Positions 25,962-34,788 of a stretch of DNA of 64,000 nucleotides are shown here, piece by piece (within the stretch, counting starts at the first letter, position 1; every line of letters starts with the position of its first letter). The DNA lies in the NCBI GenBank assembly GCA_030537455.1, contig JAUNMR010000017.1, forward strand, positions 1 to 64,000, written 5' to 3'. A program made the translations under genes and the position numbers. A model generated the notes under the pieces. The model was not told the origin of the DNA and did no database searches. It worked only from the letters and a program-made list of their open reading frames with translations. Origin of the DNA: Planctomycetia bacterium. GTDB lineage: Bacteria > Planctomycetota > Planctomycetia > Pirellulales > Thermoguttaceae.

Positions 25962-25995
25962 CGGCGCGCGCGAGGTTTCAAGCGCGCGCCGTTTG
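25962..25995 (+). terminator. Hairpin after the rhamnosidase gene
   Basis: 10-bp G+C-only stem CGGCGCGCGC / GCGCGCGCCG with a short TTT tail. It probably terminates the DUF58-rhamnosidase transcript, though the T run is weak. Confidence 0.55.
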
Positions 25996-26062
25996 ACGTT
26001 TATGCGTCAATTCAATTGTATCTTCAAGTGTTTTAACCAGTTACAATAGAGAGAGAAAAGTC

Positions 26063-27904
26063 GTGTCAAACCTTCATGGAATTGATTATGTCGTCTTAAT
26101 CTTCTTCTTTCTCTCGACGCTCCTGATCGGCGTGCGCACGATGCGTAAGGCCGGCAGTAGTTCCGACGAGTTCTTTTTGTCCGGTCGTTCTACGCCATGG
26201 TGGTTGCTCGGTTTTTCCCTGGTCGCAACAACCTTTTCCGCCGATACTCCTAACTTAGTGACGGATATTGTTCGTCAGAACGGCGTATCTGGCAACTGGG
26301 TCTGGTGGGCTTTTCTACCGACCGGTCTGATAACCGTCTTTATCTACGCGAAGTTGTGGCGTAAGTCCGGCGTAACGACCGACATCGAGTTCTATGAGAT
26401 GCGTTACGGCGGTTCTTCTGGCGCTTTTGTTCGCGGCTTTCGTACGCTCTATCTTGGTCTAATCGTCAATACGTTCATTATGGCGAGCGTAACGTTGGCG
26501 ATAATTAAGATCTTCGGCGTCATGCTCGGTCTTTCGCAATATGCCACGATTCTCATAGCCGGAACTGTGACGGTAATCTTTACGACAGTGGGCGGTTTTT
26601 CCGCGGTTCTTTGGGCAGACTTTGTTCTCTTTCTTGTCGCCATGCTCGGTAGCATTGCCGCAGCGATCGTCGCGGTACGTTTGCCGGAGGTCGGCGGGTT
26701 ATCGCAACTCTTTTCACACGAAGCGGTTGCCGGTAAACTCTCGTTCCTCCCTGATTTTAGTGACAATAGCGCGATTATTGCATTGCTCTTTGTACCACTG
26801 GTCGTACAGTGGTGGAGCGCTTGGTATCCCGGCGCAGAACCGGGCGGCGGTAGCTATACCGCGCAAAGAATGCTCGCTGCTAAGACTCCTTCCCATGCTG
26901 TCGGCGCGACTCTGTTCTTTAATATCTGCCACTATGCAGTTCGCCCCTGGCCCTGGATTATCGTGGCGCTCGCTTCGTTAATTGTTTTCCCCGATTTGGA
27001 CTCGCTACGCGCTGCATTTCCCAATATCGCAGAATCTAAAATGGGCGACGACTTGGCTTATCCCGCTATGATGACGCTACTACCCCCTGGTATTTTCGGT
27101 ATTGTCATAGCGTCTCTGTTCGCCGCCTATATGTCGACCATTGCCACGCACCTTAATCTTGGGTCCTCCTATATGGTCAACGACTTCTACAAGCGTTTCA
27201 TAGATAAAAACGCCGAGGAAAAAAAGCTTGTTCGTATTGGACGTATTTGGACCGTCATTCTAATGATCGTTTCTTGTGGTCTCGCCGTCTTGTTGCAAGA
27301 CGCCTTGGGGGCGTTCCAGATTCTTCTATCGATCGGCGCGGGTACCGGTCTGCTCTTCTTACTTCGTTGGTTCTGGTGGCGCATTAACGCTTTTAGTGAA
27401 ATTGCCGCCATGTGCGTTTCCTTCCCGATAGCCATTTACTTCCAACTCTTCCACGCGAAGATCTGTCTGCATTACATGTCCGAGGAAGCGTTTGCCAATT
27501 CTTGGCTAAGTAATAACGGTATTCAACTTGTGATTAGCGTTACGCTTACAACGATCGGCTGGATCATTGTGACCTATCTGACTCCGCCCGACTCCAAGGA
27601 AACGTTACGTTCCTTTGTTCGTAAGACGCTTGTGAGCGGACCGGGCTGGAAGAAGGTCTACGACGACGCCGCCAAAGACGGCGTATCGCTACAGAGCGAG
27701 GAGAATAAATGGCCCGTCCCGATGGGGATTCTGTGTAGCTTTGTCGGCTGTATTGCGATCTATTCCACGCTCTTTGCCGTCGGCGCGTTTCTCTACGGTC
27801 AAACGGCATTCGGCGCAACACTGACGGTTCTGGCGCTCGTCTCAAGCCTGTTGCTATTCGTCGCTTGGCGTAAATTACAAGACGAATCGCCCGCCGACGA
27901 TTGA
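26063..27904 (+). CDS. Sodium:solute symporter family transporter
   Basis: 613 residues with about 13-14 hydrophobic helices. Recognisable SSS features: GRSTPWWLLGFSLVATTFSADTP (about 41-63), where Ser/Thr and backbone groups form the sodium site, and FGIVIASLFAAYMSTIATHLNLGSSYMVND (about 350-379), the family signature. GTG start at 26063 after a GAGAGAGAAAAG stretch. Inner-membrane Na+-driven uptake; placed after a rhamnosidase and before a sialidase, so a sugar or sugar acid is the likely substrate, but this is inference from context. Confidence 0.85.
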   Translation: MSNLHGIDYVVLIFFFLSTLLIGVRTMRKAGSSSDEFFLSGRSTPWWLLGFSLVATTFSADTPNLVTDIVRQNGVSGNWVWWAFLPTGLITVFIYAKLWRKSGVTTDIEFYEMRYGGSSGAFVRGFRTLYLGLIVNTFIMASVTLAIIKIFGVMLGLSQYATILIAGTVTVIFTTVGGFSAVLWADFVLFLVAMLGSIAAAIVAVRLPEVGGLSQLFSHEAVAGKLSFLPDFSDNSAIIALLFVPLVVQWWSAWYPGAEPGGGSYTAQRMLAAKTPSHAVGATLFFNICHYAVRPWPWIIVALASLIVFPDLDSLRAAFPNIAESKMGDDLAYPAMMTLLPPGIFGIVIASLFAAYMSTIATHLNLGSSYMVNDFYKRFIDKNAEEKKLVRIGRIWTVILMIVSCGLAVLLQDALGAFQILLSIGAGTGLLFLLRWFWWRINAFSEIAAMCVSFPIAIYFQLFHAKICLHYMSEEAFANSWLSNNGIQLVISVTLTTIGWIIVTYLTPPDSKETLRSFVRKTLVSGPGWKKVYDDAAKDGVSLQSEENKWPVPMGILCSFVGCIAIYSTLFAVGAFLYGQTAFGATLTVLALVSSLLLFVAWRKLQDESPADD

Positions 27905-27982
27905 GCGACACACGTGTGTAAGTCGTTTTAACTGAATCAAAGTTCTTTTACGATAGTATTTAGATCGTATCTTTAAATAGCG

Positions 27983-28020
27983 GAGGCGGCGTCCTTTTTC
28001 ATTGGGCGCCGCCTCTTTGT
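27983..28020. terminator. Terminator between symporter and sialidase genes
   Basis: GAGGCGGCGTCC pairs with GGGCGCCGCCTC (with minor mismatch) and is followed by TTTGTT. The flanking genes converge. Confidence 0.75.
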
Positions 28021-28067
28021 TGCAATGCGGTATCATTCGATACGATTGGTCGCTGTAGCGTCTCGAC

Positions 28068-29612
28068 TTAACGTTGGGGTATTTCTTCAAGTTTGACGCG
28101 TTGGAAGATTAGACCGCCGGAGGAATTTTCGTAGAGTGCGCCAAGCGTAGCGACGTCAATTTTGACCAGACATGAGTAACCAGCGCCTCCGGGGCGATAG
28201 AGCGTGAGCGCACGAGGCCAGGTTTGACCCTCGTCTTCACTCAACTGGATTGTCATATTAATACGGGAGCGTTCGTCATTGGGATTCATAAAGGCTAGAA
28301 GATTGGCGTCGTCGCCGTCTTCGGTTGAGAAGACGCGAATGAGACTGGCTTGACAGATCGGTTCAATGAGCGCTTTGCAAGAGGACGGATCCTCTTGCCA
28401 GGTTTGTCCGAAGTCACTGGTTGTGGCAACGGAACGTGCATGACCGGAGAAGTTGCGCATATTGATCATAATATCGCCGTTGTTAAGTTCGACGACTTGC
28501 GACTCGCAGGTCATTTTTCTAGCGCCAGTTCCAACGCTCCACGTTTCGCCATGATCATGACTTACGACTAGAGTCGAATGCCAAACTTTGTCCTTGTCGA
28601 TAAATTGCGCTGGCATGACCAAAGTTCCGTCTCGCATGGCGATCCCGTTGCCAGGTCCTTGGAAGAGCAGACGCCAAGAGCTATTAGGCGCGGCGTCATT
28701 GGTAATATCGCGCGGTTCCGCCCAGGTTTCACCCTGGTCGTCGCTATAGGTCAGGACGAGTCGCCCTGACGTGCCAAAGACAAGATTCGGTTCCGACGCA
28801 GCAGTCGATTTACCGTTGTGCGCCCATAGCGCGGCGACCCAGATGCGATCGTTGGTCGGATCAACTAGAATCATAGGGTCGCCGACTCCCTCAAGCGCCT
28901 CGTCTTGACCGTGAAAATCAAAGACTGTCGCCATTGGCGTCCAGGTATTGCCGTTGTCGAAACTACGACTGCACATAACGTCAATATTCGCAGGCAGATC
29001 CGGCCAGCCGTTATATCGTGCGTCGTAGACCGCTACGAGCGTTCCTTTGTTCGTGCGCGCAATTCCCGGAATACGATATCGTGCGACGGAATCCCAGCCC
29101 GACTCGCGAACGAGCGCCGCGAGACGATATTCCAATTCATGGCGCTCGCAGGGCGCGTCGACCCCATTGAGCTGACAGGACGTAACGTTGACGCAGAGCT
29201 TCTGGTCGATATCCACCGGGTAATTTGGAATCAGCCAAAGATCGCAATTCTGGACGCCCTCTAGCGCCTTAGCGACGACTTCGGCGTCGACGACGACCGC
29301 GGTCTTTTCCGTGACCTCTTCCTCCTCGCCGATCACTGTTGAGCCGATTCGCGCCTCAATACGGTCGACCAGCGCTGGGTTAGAAACAGTCAGATTAATT
29401 TGTTCTAGTTTAGCGTTTTGCGGCAGAATGAGCGTTTGAACTCGCGTGGCGTGTTTGCCGCCATTTGTTGCAACGGCGATTGGTTCCAGTGGCGTGGTAA
29501 TAACCGATTTGATTGCCGTCGGTTCTTCTGCACGCGTGGCGGTTAGATTGGCTAGCGGCAACGTAGCGGCAAGCGTGAGAATTAAGCAGATTTTTTTAGG
29601 TGAAATAAACAT
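28068..29612 (-). CDS. Secreted sialidase (GH33, BNR/Asp-box)
   Basis: 514 residues with signal peptide (LILTLAATLPLANLTATRA). Residues about 35-160 form a beta-domain like the N-terminal domain associated with BNR-repeat neuraminidases. The catalytic six-blade propeller starts with the arginine-triad motif YRIP at 179-182 and VAVYDARY. Five Asp-box-like repeats are visible (SFDNGNTW at 217-224, SDDQGETW, SHDHGETW, TSDFGQTW, SEDEGQTW), and GAGYSCL near the C-terminus holds the nucleophile Tyr. It removes terminal sialic acid from host glycans. No sialic-acid aldolase or kinase gene is in the window. Confidence 0.88.
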   Translation of the reverse strand: MFISPKKICLILTLAATLPLANLTATRAEEPTAIKSVITTPLEPIAVATNGGKHATRVQTLILPQNAKLEQINLTVSNPALVDRIEARIGSTVIGEEEEVTEKTAVVVDAEVVAKALEGVQNCDLWLIPNYPVDIDQKLCVNVTSCQLNGVDAPCERHELEYRLAALVRESGWDSVARYRIPGIARTNKGTLVAVYDARYNGWPDLPANIDVMCSRSFDNGNTWTPMATVFDFHGQDEALEGVGDPMILVDPTNDRIWVAALWAHNGKSTAASEPNLVFGTSGRLVLTYSDDQGETWAEPRDITNDAAPNSSWRLLFQGPGNGIAMRDGTLVMPAQFIDKDKVWHSTLVVSHDHGETWSVGTGARKMTCESQVVELNNGDIMINMRNFSGHARSVATTSDFGQTWQEDPSSCKALIEPICQASLIRVFSTEDGDDANLLAFMNPNDERSRINMTIQLSEDEGQTWPRALTLYRPGGAGYSCLVKIDVATLGALYENSSGGLIFQRVKLEEIPQR

Positions 29613-29660
29613 AAGAACCTCTGTTTATGGGCGACATATAAATCGTCTATCGGATACCAA

Positions 29661-29689
29661 ATTGTACCGTGACGTAGCATAGATATCAA
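29661..29689 (-). promoter_or_regulatory. Promoter candidate for the sialidase gene
   Basis: Minus strand: TTGATA, 17-nt spacer, TACAAT; leader about 40 nt. Confidence 0.5.
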
Positions 29690-29712
29690 GAGATATACAA
29701 GATTAGCGCCCC

Positions 29713-29751
29713 AAAGAAAGAGTCCGAGCGCACGACGGTGAACTCGGACTT
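29713..29751 (-). terminator. Rubrerythrin terminator
   Basis: Minus strand: AGTCCGAG pairs with CTCGGACT, followed by CTTTCTTT. It separates rubrerythrin from the downstream sialidase gene. Confidence 0.65.
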
Positions 29752-29803
29752 AAGCAGAGACGTCGATTAGAGTTGTGGCTCAATCATAGTTTTTTTGTGC
29801 GTC

Positions 29804-30367
29804 TCATTCGCCGAAGTAGCGTTTGAGCAGACCAGCGAAACCGGCGCCGTGGCGCGCTTCGTCTTTGGCCATTTCGTGAACGGTATCGTGGATGGCGTCG
29901 AAACCGAGTTTCTTCGCTTTGACGGCGAGTTGGAACTTACCGTCACAAGCGCCAGCTTCCGCTTCCGCGCGCATCTTCAGGTTCGTCTTAGTGCAGGGCA
30001 CGAGGACTTCCCCGAGGAGTTCAGCGAATTTTGCGGCATGTTCCGCTTCTTCGAACGCATAGCGTTTGAAAGCGTCAGCGATTTCCGGGTAACCTTCGCG
30101 TTCGGCCTGACGGCTCATGGCCAGGTACATGCCGACCTCGGTGCATTCACCGGTAAAGTTAGCGTGGAGACCTTCCATGATTTCGGCGTCGTCAACTTTC
30201 CCGTCGCCGATGGCGTGTACGGTTGCGTAGGAGGGAGCGCCAGCGGCTTCGACTTTTTCTTCGAACTTCGCGGCGGGAGCGCCACATTGCGGACACTTTT
30301 CCGGAGCGGCGTCGCCTTCGTGAACGTATCCACAGACCTTGCAGACAAATTTCTTAGTTGCTGACAT
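29804..30367 (-). CDS. Reverse rubrerythrin (N-terminal rubredoxin domain)
   Basis: 187 residues. The rubredoxin-type iron site comes first (Cys9, Cys12, Cys25, Cys28), followed by a four-helix di-iron domain with GECTEVGMY, a Glu-x-x-His in [10 protein letters not shown] and DEARHGAGF. Classical rubrerythrin has the opposite order, so this is the reverse type known from anaerobes, which reduces hydrogen peroxide (and in some cases oxygen) using NADH-derived electrons. Cytoplasmic. A Fur-family gene lies upstream on the same strand, which suggests peroxide control. An ATTGTTTACAAT palindrome overlaps the presumed -10. Confidence 0.9.
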   Translation of the reverse strand: MSATKKFVCKVCGYVHEGDAAPEKCPQCGAPAAKFEEKVEAAGAPSYATVHAIGDGKVDDAEIMEGLHANFTGECTEVGMYLAMSRQAEREGYPEIADAFKRYAFEEAEHAAKFAELLGEVLVPCTKTNLKMRAEAEAGACDGKFQLAVKAKKLGFDAIHDTVHEMAKDEARHGAGFAGLLKRYFGE

Positions 30368-30507
30368 AGAAATATCCTTTCGCGCTAGTATTTACGACGC
30401 GCTGCGATTGCGCGTCTGCGTGGAAGTGCGCCGCGCAATTCCTATGTCTCCTAGAATCACGCGACATAACGAACAATACAATAACCGCGCAAAAAGCGCG
30501 ATAATAT

Positions 30508-30538
30508 ATTGTAAACAATGGCTACCTTAGATTTGCAA
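30508..30538 (-). promoter_or_regulatory. Rubrerythrin promoter with candidate Fur/PerR operator
   Basis: Minus strand: TTGCAA, 19-nt spacer, TACAAT. The -10 lies within a perfect 12-bp palindrome (plus strand 30508-30519, ATTGTAAACAAT). A repressor bound there would block the polymerase. It only loosely resembles the known PerR box, so the link to the neighbouring regulator is a guess. Confidence 0.4.
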
Positions 30539-30591
30539 GCAACGTTGAGACAACGCCGCTTGCGTTTGTGTTAACGCCGTGCAAGTAACGT

Positions 30592-31077
30592 TTAGTTGTC
30601 TTGCATTAGCGTATTCTTTGTTCTGTCTTGTTTTATTGTCTTTTCTTTCCGCAGGCAGTCGTAGCACACGCCGCGCACGCGCGTTTCTAACTGTCGTACC
30701 TCCCCGATGAGCGAGACGTGTGGCGCCGCGAGTTCCGGAAGTTCCTCGATTTTGAAGTCGTAAACTCTACCGCAAACTTCGCAGTAGAAGTGGTCGTGTC
30801 TTGTGACGTCAGCGTCGAACCGCGCAATGACGTCGGAGCGGTCTAGCACGGCAATCAATTTGGCTTCGGCGAAGTCGTTCAAAATGCGATAAACGCTTTC
30901 GCGAGTGATTGCTGGAAGATCGCGTTTTACCGCGTTCCAGACACGGTCAACCACCGGATGTTCCGTATTTCTGCGCATAAAGCGGTAAACAGCGTAGCGT
31001 GGCGCCGTCATTTTCCAGCCTAATCCGCGACAAACACGAGTGAACTCCGCCAATACTTCATCTTGTGATTCTTGCAT
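30592..31077 (-). CDS. Fur/PerR family transcriptional regulator
   Basis: 161 residues. Winged helix at about 20-90 (PRYAVYRFMRR, ITRESVYRILNDFAEAKLI). The dimerisation domain has HDHFYCEVC with His94, His96, Cys99 and Cys102, and a second CxxC at Cys138/Cys141, giving the structural zinc site of PerR/Fur. Being 225 nt upstream of rubrerythrin on the same strand points to a peroxide-sensing (PerR) role rather than iron uptake; the residue that sets this (Asp versus Glu in the metal site) cannot be judged by eye. AAGGATC precedes the ATG. Confidence 0.88.
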   Translation of the reverse strand: MQESQDEVLAEFTRVCRGLGWKMTAPRYAVYRFMRRNTEHPVVDRVWNAVKRDLPAITRESVYRILNDFAEAKLIAVLDRSDVIARFDADVTRHDHFYCEVCGRVYDFKIEELPELAAPHVSLIGEVRQLETRVRGVCYDCLRKEKTIKQDRTKNTLMQDN

Positions 31078-31111
31078 AAACTTGATCCTTCTGAAGCAGC
31101 AGCGCTTAATA

Positions 31112-31139
31112 AATCTAACATATATTTACAAAGAGTCAA
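31112..31139 (-). promoter_or_regulatory. Promoter candidate for the Fur-family gene
   Basis: Minus strand: TTGACT, 16-nt spacer, TAGATT, with an AT-rich spacer that could hold an autoregulatory site. Confidence 0.5.
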
Positions 31140-31214
31140 GAGGAGTGAACAACCTTTAAAGCAAAAAAGCAAGGAAGTCTGTAAATACGGTATAGCAGGG
31201 CGCAAACCCTATCC

Positions 31215-31243
31215 TTGTATCGTGTTCTTATTTGCGATACAAT
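31215..31243 (+). promoter_or_regulatory. Promoter candidate for the GH43 gene
   Basis: TTGTAT, 17-nt spacer, TACAAT; it would give a leader of about 190 nt. Confidence 0.4.
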
Positions 31244-31441
31244 TCTAATAGTCGACGCTTAACTGCGTTTATTTTAATGGAATCTTAATGAGAAATAAAG
31301 GGTTGTCGTCGATAAAATGCTAAATAGTGTTTATTGGCACATGTAAGACCTTATTAAGTAGTAAATGTGTATATTTGGCGTTTTCGTCACGAGTACTTGC
31401 GCTAGTGCGCATTTACTCGACAAACCAAAAGGCAGAATGAA

Positions 31442-32500
31442 ATGGATAGGATTGACTCCTCTTTTAAGACCGAATCGAATATAATAACGCGTCGCTCGGC
31501 GCTTAGGCGTTTGACAGCCGTGTCTGGCGTTCTGTGTCTTTCTCCGCTCGCAACGAATTTTGCGTCTGTCTCCGACGCAGACGCCACGCCGACGTATCAT
31601 AATCCCATTCTTCCTGGCGTAGCGGCGGATCCAGAGTTTCTCGGCTCGCATAAAACGGGTCGCGCCTACCTTTACCCGACGACCAGCGGCGGTTTTCGCG
31701 CCTATTCCAGCGACGACCTTGTTCATTGGCGCGACGAAGGTTTTGTCCTGGAGGCAAAGAATATCCATTGGGAAACCCAGAAATTCTGGGCGCCCTCGAT
31801 AATCGAGCGTCATTATGGCGGGGACGATTATCGTTATTTCTTCTATTACTGCGCCAATGAAAAACTCGGCGTTGCGGTGGGAACCGACCCGACCGGTCCA
31901 TTTGAAGACAAAGGCGAGATTGTCGGTCACGACTTGCGACCTAAAGGACGACGTGGCGTGGAGATCGACCCCTTCGTTTTCGCCGATCCCATCTCCGGTA
32001 AATTTTACCTCTACTGGGGCAATTCCTACCTGTGCGTGTGCGAACTCAATGACGATATGATCTCCTTGAAGCTTGATACCAAACGCGATATTACGCCGGA
32101 GAATTTCTTTGAAGGAACTTACGTCTTTTATCGTGACGGTCGCTATTTCCTGACCTGGTCGAAAAATGACACGCGCGATCCTAATTATCAGGTTTGGGTC
32201 GCCACGTCCGACTCTCCTTACGGACCTTTTCGTAGCCCCGAGAAGGACGCGATTATTCTGTCAAAACGACCCGAAAAGAATATCGTCGGCACCGGTCACC
32301 ATTCCTTCCTCTTCTTACCCAACGGGCATAACTACATCGCGTATCACCGCATTATCCAGCCTCAAAAACGCGGCGGTTGGGGACGTGAAGTCTGCCTGGA
32401 ACGTTTTGATTTCCTTCCCAACGGCGACCTTCCGATTATCGAGCCAACCCATGAAGGCGTCGGTGAACCGGAAGATCTCGCATCCTTGCTCAAGTCATGA
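31442..32500 (+). CDS. Glycoside hydrolase family 43-like, Tat-exported
   Basis: 352 residues. The N-terminus has TRRSALRRL, a twin-arginine pattern, and a hydrophobic segment to about residue 45, so export through Tat is likely. A five-blade propeller follows: HNPILPGVAADPEFL (about 54-68) contains the catalytic base Asp of GH43, FWAPSIIE and EIDPFVF (Asp that tunes the acid), and GTGHHSFLF near the end with a metal/sugar-contact His. GH43 enzymes remove arabinose or xylose. The next gene encodes a related-fold enzyme. Confidence 0.82.
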   Translation: MDRIDSSFKTESNIITRRSALRRLTAVSGVLCLSPLATNFASVSDADATPTYHNPILPGVAADPEFLGSHKTGRAYLYPTTSGGFRAYSSDDLVHWRDEGFVLEAKNIHWETQKFWAPSIIERHYGGDDYRYFFYYCANEKLGVAVGTDPTGPFEDKGEIVGHDLRPKGRRGVEIDPFVFADPISGKFYLYWGNSYLCVCELNDDMISLKLDTKRDITPENFFEGTYVFYRDGRYFLTWSKNDTRDPNYQVWVATSDSPYGPFRSPEKDAIILSKRPEKNIVGTGHHSFLFLPNGHNYIAYHRIIQPQKRGGWGREVCLERFDFLPNGDLPIIEPTHEGVGEPEDLASLLKS

Positions 32501-32530
32501 GTTCGTAGGGTATATTTTCGATTGTTTCGT

Positions 32531-32558
32531 TTGCGCATGATTAGTTCGGCAATATTAT
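32531..32558 (+). promoter_or_regulatory. Promoter candidate for the GH32-like gene
   Basis: TTGCGC, 16-nt spacer, TATTAT. Transcription would begin only about 8 nt before the ATG at 32573, giving a near-leaderless mRNA. Confidence 0.35.
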
Positions 32559-32572
32559 AGAAAGATTTGGTT

Positions 32573-34702
32573 ATGTCGACGCCACGATTTTTGAACAGTT
32601 CGCGCCCATGGTTCTATCTGGTCGGGTTTGCGTTTATCCACGCCTTTTTAGCGTTACATACGTACGCAGACGATTCCACGCCCGAGCAGACCCTGGCGTC
32701 TGCGGATCTATGCTTCCATTTTGGCGAGGCGCAAGATACTCGATTGAGTCCGTCCCCAGGCGTTACACTCGCTCAGGCGTTAGAGGCTTCTGCGCGTGAA
32801 GAGTCCCTTCAACGTGGCGGCGACGGCTTGGTCGCACGGATTCCACGAGGCGATTGGATTGCCTTCGACGAGCAGACCAACGCGACGCTCAACTCTCTCA
32901 CCGGACGTGAAGCGACCTTCTATGTTCGTGTCATGGCGGATGAGTCAACTTGGCTCAATGCTCCGTTTTTTTCCAAGAGTGGCGGTCATGAAAACCTCTC
33001 TTTCAACCTCTATTTCCTCGATGACGCCGTTGGCGCAGAATTAGGTACGACTGGCAATCGTAGTCTTTTGCGTTGTAATGCGCCTGTCAACGATATGTTA
33101 AACCCGTCCGAAGCGAAAAATGTCTGGCATGACGTGATCTTTCGTGTCAATAACGCTAAGGTCGCGCTCTATGTCGACGGTCGTGAGTATGACGAAGACT
33201 TCATGATTGGTCAGGTGCGCGCCAATCCCGTCGACGCGCTACTAGGCGCGCAGGTTGATAGCATAGACCCCGACGCAGAAGTACGAACCGGTTTTCAGGG
33301 TATGGTCGATACCCTGGCGATATGGACTCATGCGCTCACTGACGAAGAAATCGTTGCGCTCTGTGGCGGTCAAGAACGCGTCGACAAACGTCAAATTACC
33401 GAACGCGTTGAAAACGACTCCATGCAATACTGGACGCCGCCCAATAACTTTGGCGTTGGCGACTGTATGCCTTTTTATGCCGACGGCGTCTTCCATTTCC
33501 TATATTTACTCGATAAAAATCGTCACGGCGCTAAGAACGGATTGGGCGCTCATCAGTGGATCCAAGCGACGTCACGCGACTTAAAAGAATGGACGCATTG
33601 TCCATTTGTCCTTGCCATAGACGACCAGAACGAAGGCTCGATCTGTACCGGCTCGGTCTTCTATCACGATGGCGAATATATCGCGTACTATGCCAATCGT
33701 GCGGTCGACTACACGACCCCCGACGGTCAGACGCATTCTACGTATGGCGTTCTTTACCAGGCGCGCAGTTCCGATGGAATCCATTTCCAAAAGGACGAAA
33801 GACCACTGTTCCTTTTGCCTGACGGTTATGGTTTCGGCACGCGCGATCCGGTCGTTTTTCAAGATCCTGACGACGGAACATTCCATCTTTTTGCCACGAC
33901 AAGTTACCGCGGCAAAGGATGTTGGGCTCATGCCGTCTCACCCGATCTTAAAACCTGGACCCTTGTTGATCCAATCTACACACACCGATTGGGCGAGCCC
34001 GAATGCCCCGACTGGTTCCACTGGGGCGATTATTACTACGTGATCGCCAATCACCTAAACGGTTACTACAAGCGCTCGAAATCCCCATTGGGGCCGTATG
34101 AGTCACCCGCGTCCCCTGACGTGCTTATGAATGGTCGCGTTAATGTGCCAAAAACTGCTCCCTTCGGCGATGGTCGACGCATTATTTGTGGTTGGACGCG
34201 TGAACGCGGTTTTGGAGGAAGCGCCGTTTTCCACGAACTAATTCAGTTTCCCGACGGTACGTTAGGGGAGAAGTTTGTGCCGGAAATGAAGCCCGAAATC
34301 CTTGCGACTATGATTAAAGGGGGTCAAGAGAAACTCGCAGACGCCGAATACTTCGAATTACCAGAGGCGTTCCACTTGGCGCTCACACTGAAATTTGATC
34401 CGCAACAGATTGATCATATTCGTGATTTTACGGTCTCTTACGCGAAGGATCGTGCGATTCGCGTGGTCTTCAGCGAACGAGCGGTCTATCTAAATGACGT
34501 CAAAATCGAGCGCGTTGATTTCACATCCGGTCAGATTAATTTGGAAGCCTTTGCTCTGGGTAATATCGTCGACCTTTGTGTGAACGACTCGCGTACCGCT
34601 ACATTTGCCGAGGTTGATCACGAGAAATTTGTCCTCAAACTGACGAACGACGCCCAAGATTTTGTTACAGTTGACTTTATCGAAGTATCAGAGCTGAAGT
34701 AA
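32573..34702 (+). CDS. Secreted GH32-like hydrolase with LamG-type domain
   Basis: 710 residues from ATG 32573; a TTG at 32567 is also in frame. Signal peptide in the first 33 residues (WFYLVGFAFIHAFLALHTYA). Residues about 90-260 resemble a LamG/concanavalin-like module (NVWHDVIFRVNN, VALYVDG, GFQGMVDTLAIW). The C-terminal part is a five-blade propeller with GH32-type landmarks: GVGDCMPFYADGVFHF at the position of the nucleophile Asp, GTRDPVVF (RDP motif) and EPECPDWF (EC acid motif). It probably cleaves beta-fructosides or another furanoside, outside the cell. The nucleophile motif departs from WMNDPNG, so specificity may differ. Confidence 0.75.
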   Translation: MSTPRFLNSSRPWFYLVGFAFIHAFLALHTYADDSTPEQTLASADLCFHFGEAQDTRLSPSPGVTLAQALEASAREESLQRGGDGLVARIPRGDWIAFDEQTNATLNSLTGREATFYVRVMADESTWLNAPFFSKSGGHENLSFNLYFLDDAVGAELGTTGNRSLLRCNAPVNDMLNPSEAKNVWHDVIFRVNNAKVALYVDGREYDEDFMIGQVRANPVDALLGAQVDSIDPDAEVRTGFQGMVDTLAIWTHALTDEEIVALCGGQERVDKRQITERVENDSMQYWTPPNNFGVGDCMPFYADGVFHFLYLLDKNRHGAKNGLGAHQWIQATSRDLKEWTHCPFVLAIDDQNEGSICTGSVFYHDGEYIAYYANRAVDYTTPDGQTHSTYGVLYQARSSDGIHFQKDERPLFLLPDGYGFGTRDPVVFQDPDDGTFHLFATTSYRGKGCWAHAVSPDLKTWTLVDPIYTHRLGEPECPDWFHWGDYYYVIANHLNGYYKRSKSPLGPYESPASPDVLMNGRVNVPKTAPFGDGRRIICGWTRERGFGGSAVFHELIQFPDGTLGEKFVPEMKPEILATMIKGGQEKLADAEYFELPEAFHLALTLKFDPQQIDHIRDFTVSYAKDRAIRVVFSERAVYLNDVKIERVDFTSGQINLEAFALGNIVDLCVNDSRTATFAEVDHEKFVLKLTNDAQDFVTVDFIEVSELK

Positions 34703-34788
34703 TCGTCGTTTCCTTGCCATAACGAGATACGCTTTTGTCTTCCTGGTAAGTCAGTTACAGGTCTTCACTACATAGAGATTAAGAATTT

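Noticed and set aside
25962..25991. Palindrome as an attachment site or inverted repeat of an insertion element
   Set aside because: It is a simple GC hairpin at a gene end with no partner copy and no transposase; a terminator is the simpler reading.
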